64,000 nucleotides of DNA, from positions 434,001-498,000 of the forward strand of contig JBNJFY010000001.1 of assembly GCA_051747265.1 (NCBI GenBank), in the 5' to 3' direction. A program made the position numbers and the translations under genes. The stretch is from JBNJFY01 sp051747265. Its GTDB lineage: Bacteria; Bacteroidota; Rhodothermia; Balneolales; Balneolaceae. The notes below the pieces were generated by a model. It had not been told where the DNA came from and ran no database searches. It saw only the letters and a program-made list of their open reading frames with translations. Shown one piece after another: positions 15,727 through 23,430 of the stretch (its first letter is position 1; each line of letters opens with the position of its first letter).

Positions 15727-16781
15727 TGATGTCCGATCGAAAACGTAAACACTATACGCTGCCCGGCTCTTTTATTACGGAGTCGGGTCAGTTGCTCGAA
15801 CAACCGACCATCGCCTGGCAGAGCTGGGGAGAACTTTCCCCGAGTCGTGACAATGTCATTCTGGTCTGCCACGCGCTAACCGGCCACGCTGACGCTTCGG
15901 AGTGGTGGAGTGGCCTATTCGGATCCGGCCAACTGCTGGATCCCGACCGGTATTTGATCCTCTCGGCCAATGTGCTGGGCAGTTGTTACGGCTCAACCGG
16001 ACCCATCTCACCAAATCCCCAAAGCAACCGACCCTACCTGGGCGATTTCCCTCATTTCAGCATCCGGGATATGATCCGGTTGCAACAACACCTGATCGAT
16101 CATCTGGATATCCGTCGGATCCAAACGGTTGTGGGCGGATCGATGGGGGGCATGCAGGCCCTGGAGTGGTACATCATGGAACCACGCGTGGAATCGGCGG
16201 TGGTGATTGCCACCGGAGCCCACCACTCGCCTTGGGCTATTGGGTTCAACCATGCGCAACGCCGGGCCATTACCTCATCCCATGATTGGAATCAGGGGCA
16301 GTACGATCCCTCCGATCCACCCGGCTCCGGTCTCGCGGTTGCTCGCCAGCTGGCTATGCTTAGCTACCGGTCGCCGCGGGATTACGCATCGAAATTCGGT
16401 CGTCGATTCCAGCCGGAGCAATTACACCAGTTCGAGGTGGAATCCTACCTCGATTATCAAGGTCGGAAACTGGTCCAACGGTTTGATCCCTGGTCGTATA
16501 TCCGGCTCACCCAGGCCATGGATTCGCACGATATCCTGCGGGGAAGAGACTCCGGTCGGATCCGACGGATCCCAAAACCCCTGCAGATTATTGGCATCCA
16601 ATCGGACCAGTTGTACCCACCCGAAGAACAGGAAGCACTGGCCAATCTCTTTGATCATGCCCGCCTTGATCTCATTGATTCCCCACACGGACATGATGCC
16701 TTTTTAATCGAGTTTGACCAGCTGGAATCCATTATTCGGCCTTTCCTAGAAAATCATACCACCCCGAAAATAAGCATCTAA
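15726..16781 (+). CDS. metX: Homoserine O-acetyltransferase MetX
   Basis: Alpha/beta-hydrolase-fold acyltransferase that activates homoserine with acetyl-CoA, giving the substrate of the preceding MetY. HALTGHAD is near residue 49, NVLGSCYGSTGP near 82, and the nucleophile elbow GGSMGG has Ser139. The acid is in IQSDQLYPP near 299 and the histidine in SPHGHDAFL near 331. The 351 residues are normal. Two ATG codons in tandem (15726 and 15729) are possible starts. MetX-fold enzymes can use succinyl-CoA; pairing with MetY favours acetyl. Confidence 0.95.
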   Translation: MMSDRKRKHYTLPGSFITESGQLLEQPTIAWQSWGELSPSRDNVILVCHALTGHADASEWWSGLFGSGQLLDPDRYLILSANVLGSCYGSTGPISPNPQSNRPYLGDFPHFSIRDMIRLQQHLIDHLDIRRIQTVVGGSMGGMQALEWYIMEPRVESAVVIATGAHHSPWAIGFNHAQRRAITSSHDWNQGQYDPSDPPGSGLAVARQLAMLSYRSPRDYASKFGRRFQPEQLHQFEVESYLDYQGRKLVQRFDPWSYIRLTQAMDSHDILRGRDSGRIRRIPKPLQIIGIQSDQLYPPEEQEALANLFDHARLDLIDSPHGHDAFLIEFDQLESIIRPFLENHTTPKISI

Positions 16782-16785
16782 TTTT

Positions 16786-19251
16786 ATGAGCATTGTATTG
16801 AAATTTGGCGGTACCTCCCTGCAAAACACGCAGCGTATGGTTGCCGCCGCCCAGCGCATCCAGCAGAACGCACAACAGCAACCGGTTATCGTAGTAGCAT
16901 CCGCGATGGGTGGAGTTACTCGTTTGTTACGGGAACTGGCCGGTTTGCTTCCTTCCGCGCACGATACAGAAACTGTGTTGAGCATACTCCGACAACAACA
17001 CTGGAACGTATTGGGTGATCTCAATGGATTGCAGTCGGAAACTCATACCGAATTACGCGAGCTATTTAATCAGCTGGAAATCCATGTACGGGAACCCCAA
17101 CGTACTGGGCGGCCTAATGCCTGGACGGATCGCCTACTCGGTTTTGGGGAGCGCGCATCGGTTCGGCTTTTGACATTTACCCTTAACAAACTGGGCCAGC
17201 CTGCACGCTATTACGAATCGAATACATTCATCAAAACCGACCTCTATCATGGCGCAGCTCGTATTCTAGAGGATGAATCCAGGGCATTGGTGCATGAGTA
17301 TTTGGGGCAGAGTCATGATCATATACCCGTGGTCACCGGGTTTATCGGCGAAACCCTGGATCATCGGCCTACCACCCTGGGGTGCTCCGGATCCGACTAC
17401 ACCGCCAGTTGGATCGCCGCTCAACTGCAATCCGATGCCTTGGAAATCTGGACCGATGTGGATGGCATTCATACCGCGGATCCGGCGCGTATTACCGGGG
17501 CACGATCCATTCATTCGCTAAACTTTGAGCAACTCCATCGCCTGACTCAAGCGGGGTCCTCTGTTATCCATCCAGCCGTGCTGGAACCCCTGCGATCCCA
17601 CCAACCCGAATTGCGCATTCGCAACAGCTTTAATCCTGAGCATCCAGGTACCACAGTTGGAGAGCAGCTAGATTCCCATTCTGATTCCCAGCTTGGTATC
17701 TATTCCGTTATCCGTCAACAAGTGTCCATGATCCGCTGGCAAAGCCCCCATCGTAGTGCTCCCCGCCTACTGTTAGATCGACTACCCATTCTGCATCAAC
17801 AAACCTCTTCCCGGACCAGTGATGAGCATTATGAACATTGCCTAGTGCTCAAAACCGATCAAGCTTGGGGACTATCTGACGAGCTACAGCGTTTATCTAA
17901 CTTAGAGATCGAATCGGCTACCGCCATACGAGTAATCACCTTCAACGACCCCTTACCTTCAGATCTTCTCACCAAGATCAGACACCTATTTACTAAACAT
18001 CAATTGATATCTGTTCCCCATAGTAGATCACCCATATATATAATAGGTGACGAGCATGCGGATAGGTTGGAGCAGCAACTACATGATCTTCTACATCTGG
18101 GAGAGATTCCTATTCCAATTTTTTTGTTGGGATTGGGCAATGTGGGGCAAGAATTTATAGATCAACTTGCCGATCATTGCCAGGCATCTTCCTTTCGACT
18201 CATTGGAGTTTGCGATTCACAACATTTATGGCTGGATCAACAGGGCATCGATTTGACCCAGCTCTCCAAAGCCACACTGGCTAACCAGTCATCATATGAT
18301 AACCCCGAGCAATTGAAACAGCTATTGCTGGATATCGCAGCTCCGGACAGTTGCCTGATCGACTGCAGTGGCAACCAAGAAATTGCTCAATGGTATCCCG
18401 AATTCTTAAAACAAGGCTATCATATCATCACTCCCAGTAAACATGCGGGTGCCTCGGAGACCGCACGATATCAGCAACTACAGGATGAAATTGCCCATCA
18501 GTGTGCATTTTTCGGAGATGAGACGACTGTTGGAGCCGGCTTGCCTCTGCTGCTCACCATAGATCGATTGCGTCGAGCAGGTGATGCAATCCGTAAGTTG
18601 GAGATCATCGCTTCCGGCAGTTTGAATTTTATTTTGAGCCAACTGGAAAATGGCACACTGCTATCCGAAGCAGTAAACGAAGCTCAACAGCGAGGCCTAA
18701 CTGAGCCAGATCCACGGGAGGATCTCAGCGGGCAGGATGTTGCTCGCAAAGCACGAATATTAGCGAGGCGTGTGGGATGGGAGATTCCGGATTCATCTAT
18801 TCAAGTGCACCCATTGCTTACTTGGTCGCTACCGACCCTTCGTGACCAAAAATCCAGACCTAATAATTCCGTCAGCAAAGATACTGAGTCGAGCAATAAC
18901 CTATCACGAGCGGACGCTCGCGATAGGGCGTTGAGTTTCAAGCAGAAATTGCAGGCCCAAAATAAAGAGTGGCAGGATCGGATCCAGCAGACGGAGTCTC
19001 ATGACAAGGTGCTAAGATATGTAGGCACGATCGATGAGCATCGAATTGAAGTGGGCTTACAAGCACTGGATCAAGACCACGAACTGGCCCAAACCCAGGG
19101 CACGCAGAATACCTTCATTATACATACGGACTACTACGATGAGCAACCGCTGATTATCAAAGGTCCGGGAGCGGGTGTGGAAGTTACCGCGTCGGGTGTG
19201 CTGGGAGATCTGCTGCGGTTGCGGGAGAAGCAGGTTGGAGCTCGACCCTGA
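16786..19251 (+). CDS. thrA: Bifunctional aspartate kinase / homoserine dehydrogenase
   Basis: Catalyses the first and third steps from aspartate to homoserine, so the operon runs from aspartate to homocysteine. The kinase (about 1-290) begins MSIVLKFGGTSLQN and has GCSGSDYTASWIA and EIWTDVDGIHTADP. A diverged ACT-like regulatory stretch (about 340-430) follows. The dehydrogenase (about 440-821) opens with the Rossmann loop LLGLGNVGQEF and has GAGLPLLLTIDRLRRAGD and IEIIASGSLNFILSQ-like signatures and the late VLRYVGTI. At 821 residues it matches fused ThrA/MetL. Being SAM-controlled with metY and metX suggests a MetL-like role. An in-frame palindrome (18900-18927) codes for an extra hydrophilic stretch in the dehydrogenase part. 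Confidence 0.93.
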   Translation: MSIVLKFGGTSLQNTQRMVAAAQRIQQNAQQQPVIVVASAMGGVTRLLRELAGLLPSAHDTETVLSILRQQHWNVLGDLNGLQSETHTELRELFNQLEIHVREPQRTGRPNAWTDRLLGFGERASVRLLTFTLNKLGQPARYYESNTFIKTDLYHGAARILEDESRALVHEYLGQSHDHIPVVTGFIGETLDHRPTTLGCSGSDYTASWIAAQLQSDALEIWTDVDGIHTADPARITGARSIHSLNFEQLHRLTQAGSSVIHPAVLEPLRSHQPELRIRNSFNPEHPGTTVGEQLDSHSDSQLGIYSVIRQQVSMIRWQSPHRSAPRLLLDRLPILHQQTSSRTSDEHYEHCLVLKTDQAWGLSDELQRLSNLEIESATAIRVITFNDPLPSDLLTKIRHLFTKHQLISVPHSRSPIYIIGDEHADRLEQQLHDLLHLGEIPIPIFLLGLGNVGQEFIDQLADHCQASSFRLIGVCDSQHLWLDQQGIDLTQLSKATLANQSSYDNPEQLKQLLLDIAAPDSCLIDCSGNQEIAQWYPEFLKQGYHIITPSKHAGASETARYQQLQDEIAHQCAFFGDETTVGAGLPLLLTIDRLRRAGDAIRKLEIIASGSLNFILSQLENGTLLSEAVNEAQQRGLTEPDPREDLSGQDVARKARILARRVGWEIPDSSIQVHPLLTWSLPTLRDQKSRPNNSVSKDTESSNNLSRADARDRALSFKQKLQAQNKEWQDRIQQTESHDKVLRYVGTIDEHRIEVGLQALDQDHELAQTQGTQNTFIIHTDYYDEQPLIIKGPGAGVEVTASGVLGDLLRLREKQVGARP
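18900..18927. repeat. Palindrome inside the thrA coding sequence
   Basis: CCTATCACGAGCG, two bases, then CGCTCGCGATAGG: 13-bp arms with one mismatch. It encodes part of LSRADARDRAL in a region of the dehydrogenase that is variable in the family, so a REP-like insertion in frame is possible. Confidence 0.6.
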
Positions 19252-19279
19252 AAGGCCTGACGGCCCTTTCAGGTCTTCG
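19244..19279. repeat. Hairpin repeat overlapping the end of thrA
   Basis: CCTGAAAGGCC...GGCCCTTTCAGG forms a stable stem over the thrA stop codon. A near-copy is at 13408-13443. There is no T-run, so a terminator role is uncertain. Confidence 0.6.
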
Positions 19280-19287
19280 CCCGTATA

Positions 19288-20784
19288 TCAGTTGGCAGTT
19301 GGCAGCTTCAGCCATTGTCCGCGCTCAATCTGCTCGTCCAGCTCGACCTGGTTCAGAATGGCCATTTCTTGGGGCTCAATATTCATAGGCAGGGGGTTGG
19401 GCAAAAAAGAACGAAAACGGTCTGTTCGGGGCGCCTGAACCGTACGCAAGCGAACCGGCTGGATGTTAAGTTTTTCGGGATCGGTGAGTTGATCAAAGCT
19501 TCTGGTAATGCGCACAAAATCAAATTCAAAGGTGCGATATTTTTCCGGCGAGGTGTAATTCACAAATCGATATATCCGATCATCATAGGCTACAGCGTAG
19601 ATATGCAACTGAATTGTTTGCCCATCCTCCAAAGTAGTACGAGCAATAGCGATATATGCCTCCCATTGATCACTACTCAGCGCCGTACCCTCCTCCATAA
19701 CAGCAACCCCATTCTGGCGCGTAATAGCTCGAACCGATTGCTGGGGGGTGGCCGATTCCTGATCAATACCCAATAGAGAGATCGCCTCTTGGTTAGGACT
19801 TATGCACACCACTTGAGAGGGTTGATTGACCATCTGCCAGCCTTCGGGAATTACAAACTTAAACGCCAGTTCCGGATGATAGAAGAACACCTCATCCCGA
19901 AAACCATAACGGGGATTTTCGCCATAGATCAAGCCATCGATCATGTTCATATAGCGTTCCTGGTTCTGCTCGCGTTGCTCATATCCCTGCTGCGTCCACT
20001 TTTGAGCTTGCTCGGGTATATTCTTGACCCGCTCACCGGGATCCGGGTGCGTGGAAAGAAAGTTGGGGATTTCCTGTTCACCCGCCGCCGAAATGCGTTC
20101 TAAACTGGTAAACAGTTCCGCTCCCTCTGCCGCGTCATATCCGTTTAAAGCGGCGTATTCCACGCCCAACCTATCCGCTTCCCGCTCATTATCTCGGCTA
20201 TAACTCAGAAAAAGCAACTGAGCGGCTGTGCTGCTCAATTCCATGATGGTTTGACCGGGCAAATCCAAAAGTTCTTGCCCCAGTATGGCTCCCCCAACCA
20301 CCACCAATTGTCCGATGGATTGACTTAGCGCCCGCTGCGAGGCGTGCCGGGCCGCCACATGACCAATTTCGTGTCCCAGAACCACAGCAAATTGGGCTTC
20401 GTTATTTAAATGAGCCATCATACCACGAGTCATGTAGATATAACCGCCGGGTAGCGCAAATGCATTTATTACCGGACTATCCAGCATTCGAAATGTAAAT
20501 TCAGTTTCTCGAACCTGCTGGGCAGTCTCGGGTCGGCGCAGATGACTTTCTTTGAGCATCATCGCTCCAATCTCATTTTGATAGTCAGACAACTGCTCAT
20601 CCTCATAGAGCCCAAACTGTGCTACGACCTCTGGATCTACACTTTTACCGATCTCTACCTCTTGGTTCCAAGAATACTGGTAGGCCCGTTTTTGACCGGT
20701 AACCGGACTTCGCTGAATCGTGCATCCTAGCAGAAATATCAGGATGACCAAATACCAAAGCGGTGTAGATTTGAGCAATTGCAT
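19288..20784 (-). CDS. M48 family metalloprotease lipoprotein (BepA/LoiP-like)
   Basis: Zinc metalloprotease of the periplasm, probably acting in outer-membrane protein quality control. I start at ATG 20784 because it gives a 20-residue lipoprotein signal (WYLVILIFLLGC lipobox); an ATG seven codons upstream (20805) is the alternative. The M48 domain spans about residues 30-250: NAFALPGGYIYMTRGM, the zinc motif VLGHEIGHVAARHAS, and the third ligand in YSRDNEREADRLGVEYA. A loop FLSTHPDPGERVKNI is typical of the family. The C-terminal half (about 290-498) is a separate domain without the TPRs of BepA and I do not recognise it. It converges on thrA. Confidence 0.9.
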   Translation of the reverse strand: MQLLKSTPLWYLVILIFLLGCTIQRSPVTGQKRAYQYSWNQEVEIGKSVDPEVVAQFGLYEDEQLSDYQNEIGAMMLKESHLRRPETAQQVRETEFTFRMLDSPVINAFALPGGYIYMTRGMMAHLNNEAQFAVVLGHEIGHVAARHASQRALSQSIGQLVVVGGAILGQELLDLPGQTIMELSSTAAQLLFLSYSRDNEREADRLGVEYAALNGYDAAEGAELFTSLERISAAGEQEIPNFLSTHPDPGERVKNIPEQAQKWTQQGYEQREQNQERYMNMIDGLIYGENPRYGFRDEVFFYHPELAFKFVIPEGWQMVNQPSQVVCISPNQEAISLLGIDQESATPQQSVRAITRQNGVAVMEEGTALSSDQWEAYIAIARTTLEDGQTIQLHIYAVAYDDRIYRFVNYTSPEKYRTFEFDFVRITRSFDQLTDPEKLNIQPVRLRTVQAPRTDRFRSFLPNPLPMNIEPQEMAILNQVELDEQIERGQWLKLPTAN

Positions 20785-20979
20785 ATTGGAATAGTTTAGC
20801 CGCATCCCAACAGCATAGTTTCAATCTGTTGAGATACGCTCTCTTGATTAGTCTACTTAACAACTGTAATTACAATATCCCCAATTACATCGGGCTACCT
20901 GTTATATAATTCACAGGAATTCACTACCAGTCTGATGTCAAAACGATAATGGTGATAACTATTTGAGCATAGTGAACCT

Positions 20980-21168
20980 GACAGCGCACCCCAAGCATTC
21001 CGCCGGTGTTCCTGTCAGCGTTGGAACACAGCATGCTCAACGCTGTCAAGAATCGCTGCCACGATACGTTGACAGGTATGCTTATTGATGTACACTGTGT
21101 TGATGAACTATTTAGTATAGACACTCTGAGGTGACGCAATCGCTTGGCGATTGGTCACGCTGGGAGGT
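20980..21168. repeat. Compound repeat: family R3 followed by family R2
   Basis: 20980-21076 (GACAGCGCACCCC ... GTTGACAGG) is the 97-bp R3 unit and 21123-21168 (CTGAGGTGACGCAATCGC ... GGTCACGCTGGGAGG) is the R2 hairpin. Order is reversed relative to 13054-13203. The rest of 20806-21417 shows no gene. Confidence 0.8.
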
Positions 21169-21417
21169 CTGTTTATTCTTCTTCCACTCTCTACCACAGC
21201 GGTCTTCCCCCTTCTCCCACCTTGCCACCAGATACTGCTTAAAGCGTTTCATACGGGGGTATCAGATTGTTTTAACATCTGAATAGTACACAAAACATAT
21301 TTTGCACATATACATATTTGCTTAAACATGAATAAATCTTCCACCACGTCCCACCGCTGTCTAATCGCCGTATATTGGAGCATATAGCAGATTTTCTACT
21401 TTTTTGTGGTTATTACC

Positions 21418-21473
21418 TTGACAAAGATGGTGTATTTAAGGTACTTTGTGGGTTGAAGTGGGTGAATGTGGGG
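21418..21473 (+). promoter_or_regulatory. dcw promoter with MraZ operator (three TGGGN repeats)
   Basis: TTGACA (21418-21423) and TACTTTG (21442-21448; spacer 18) make a promoter that fits both sigma-70 and the Bacteroidota TTG/TAnnTTTG pattern. Immediately downstream are TGGGT (21449), TGGGT (21459) and TGGGG (21469), spaced exactly 10 bases. TGGGN repeats at 10-base period are the known operator of MraZ, so the cluster is probably repressed by its own first product. Confidence 0.75.
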
Positions 21474-21579
21474 CTCACAGTCATTCCTGACAATAGTATT
21501 TGGCGTTGGGAAGGACTCAGTAATCGATTTGAATTGTTGTTATTCCGTTTTTCAACCACCAGCTCGGGGGAAAATCACT

Positions 21580-22035
21580 TTGCCAAGTTTTAAAGGAGAA
21601 TACGAACACAGCGTAGACAGCAAGGGACGGGTTGCATTCCCGGCCAAGCTGCGTAAGGCGCTAAATCCACGCGCGCAGGAGCGCTTTACGATCCTGCGTG
21701 GGTTGGAGAAGTGTTTGTATCTCTATCCCGAGGATGAGTGGGAAAAGGTGGAAGACCAATTAGCCCAAATTAACACATTCACACGCGAAGGCCGCACCGT
21801 GGTACGTAATTTCCTGCGGACGGCCGAAGATATTTCATTGGATAAACAGAATCGCCTGTCCCTTCCATCCAGTTTGATGGAATGGTCGGATATCGATGGA
21901 AAGGCCGTCTTTATCGGCAGTGGTGACCGTATTGAAATCTGGTCGCCGCAAGAGCTGGCTGCTGAAGACGACAACCTGGACATGGAATCCTATCAGGCCT
22001 TGTTTGAGCGTGTAATGGGCAATGGTGAACTCTAA
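21580..22035 (+). CDS. mraZ: Transcriptional regulator MraZ
   Basis: DNA-binding AbrB/SpoVT-like ring protein that represses the division cluster. Two repeated domains are visible: GEYEHSVDSKGRVAFPAKLRK (about 5-25) and EDISLDKQNRLSLPSSLMEW (about 85-105), each with the DxxGR/DxQNR-type turn. The start chosen is TTG at 21580 (MPSFKGEYEHS), giving 151 residues, the family length; the frame is open further upstream but that part is unlike MraZ and crosses the operator. A G-rich stretch eight bases upstream could serve as ribosome site. It overlaps rsmH by 14 bases. Confidence 0.93.
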   Translation: MPSFKGEYEHSVDSKGRVAFPAKLRKALNPRAQERFTILRGLEKCLYLYPEDEWEKVEDQLAQINTFTREGRTVVRNFLRTAEDISLDKQNRLSLPSSLMEWSDIDGKAVFIGSGDRIEIWSPQELAAEDDNLDMESYQALFERVMGNGEL

Positions 22036-22975
22036 ACCGACATATTATTCCCACATTCCGGTACTGTTGGCGGAATCAGTCGAATGGCTGATTACCGATC
22101 CGAGCGGTATCTATGTCGACGCCACTCTAGGTGGCGGAGGTCACTCGGAGGCCATTTTGCAGGCGCTCAACGATGACGGACATTTGTACGGCATCGATCA
22201 GGATGACGAGGCGCTGCGTGCCAGTCACCAGCGCATTGGCGACGACCCACGATTTACATCTATAAAAGGAAACTTCGGTTACCTGTCCACCCTCCTTCCC
22301 CCACAGACCCCCGGGCAGGTAACCGGAGTCCTTTTTGATCTTGGCGTCTCCACCCATCAACTGAAAGAAGGCGAACGCGGATTCAGTTTCCAGGAAGAAG
22401 GGCCCTTGGATATGCGTATGAGCAATCTTACGCGCGTGTCCGCCCACGAGGTGGTCAATACCTACGAACTTCGCGATCTGAGACACGTTTTACGTGAATA
22501 CGGTGAAGAAAAGGCCGCTCATAAAATTGCCCAGGCGATTATCGCGGCCCGACCGTTGGAAACCACCTCCGATCTTCGCAAAGCGGTAGCTACCGTGGTT
22601 CCCTCTCATTTTGAGGTCAAATCACTGGCTCGCGTATTTCAGGCCATTCGTATTGAAGTCAATCAAGAGCTAGAAGTATTAAAAGATGCGCTGGATCAGG
22701 CCCTGGAGGTGCTGAAACCCGGTGGACGTATTGTGGCCATCTCCTACCACTCATTGGAGGATCGCATCGTTAAGAAATTTTTTAAAGCGGGCAATCATCA
22801 GGGCAAAGTAGAAAAAGATTTCTTTGGCAACGTGATTTCCCCGATCCAACCACTCACTCGGTCGGTCATCCGGCCTACCGAGGAAGAAATTGAGGAAAAT
22901 CCGGCGGCCCGAAGCGCCAAGCTGCGAGTCGCGGAGAAGCAAGTGCCCCAAGAACCCGAGCAACCGCCACATTAA
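22022..22975 (+). CDS. rsmH: 16S rRNA (cytosine-1402-N4)-methyltransferase RsmH
   Basis: SAM-dependent methylase of C1402 in the ribosomal P site. The N-terminus SHIPVLLAESVEWL precedes motif I YVDATLGGGGHSEAIL (about 31-46); then FDLGVSTHQL, GFSFQEEGPLDMRMS and the helical insert; C-terminal ISYHSLEDRIVKKFF and NPAARSAKLRVAEK. The 317 residues are typical. Second gene of the dcw cluster, as in most bacteria. Confidence 0.98.
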   Translation: MVNSKPTYYSHIPVLLAESVEWLITDPSGIYVDATLGGGGHSEAILQALNDDGHLYGIDQDDEALRASHQRIGDDPRFTSIKGNFGYLSTLLPPQTPGQVTGVLFDLGVSTHQLKEGERGFSFQEEGPLDMRMSNLTRVSAHEVVNTYELRDLRHVLREYGEEKAAHKIAQAIIAARPLETTSDLRKAVATVVPSHFEVKSLARVFQAIRIEVNQELEVLKDALDQALEVLKPGGRIVAISYHSLEDRIVKKFFKAGNHQGKVEKDFFGNVISPIQPLTRSVIRPTEEEIEENPAARSAKLRVAEKQVPQEPEQPPH

Positions 22976-23004
22976 TCAACCCGAAACCCTAATCACCTGC
23001 TGCG

Positions 23005-23430
23005 ATGTATGTTAAATCGCCCATGACGGATACTTCCGCAGCCCGTAATCTCAAACGGGTTGATGGGAATGGTACGTCCAGCAAACGAGGGTTAAAACAT
23101 CAGAAAACCCCTTCCAGCGCAAATAAAGAGGGCTCCCTTTCCTTCCCGCGGGTGAAACCCTGGAAAGTGATCCTGGGCATGCTGGGATTGGGTGCACTGG
23201 GCTTGGTTTATCTGACCCACATTTTTACCACGCAGCGCATTTTGCGTGAGGTGCAACAGCTGGAGCAGCAATATGAGCAAACTCGGCAACTGCACGACGA
23301 TTACCAGTTAATGTATGACCGCCTGGTAGGACCCACCAACATTTATCGCAAGGCCAACGAGCTGGGATTGATCAACGGCGGAACCGCAGAACAAATCATT
23401 CACGTCAAATCCCAGGGAGGGAGTGAATGA
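23005..23430 (+). CDS. ftsL: Cell division protein FtsL-like
   Basis: A 141-residue bitopic protein with a basic cytoplasmic tail of about 50 residues, a single membrane helix (WKVILGMLGLGALGLVYLTHIF, about residues 53-75) and a periplasmic coiled coil (REVQQLEQQYEQTRQLHDDYQ). It ends with the family-like IYRKANELGLINGG stretch. FtsL links FtsB/FtsQ to FtsW/FtsI in the septal complex. Assignment rests on layout and position between rsmH and ftsI; sequence conservation of FtsL is always low. It overlaps ftsI by four bases (ATGA). Confidence 0.85.
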   Translation: MYVKSPMTDTSAARNLKRVDGNGTSSKRGLKHQKTPSSANKEGSLSFPRVKPWKVILGMLGLGALGLVYLTHIFTTQRILREVQQLEQQYEQTRQLHDDYQLMYDRLVGPTNIYRKANELGLINGGTAEQIIHVKSQGGSE

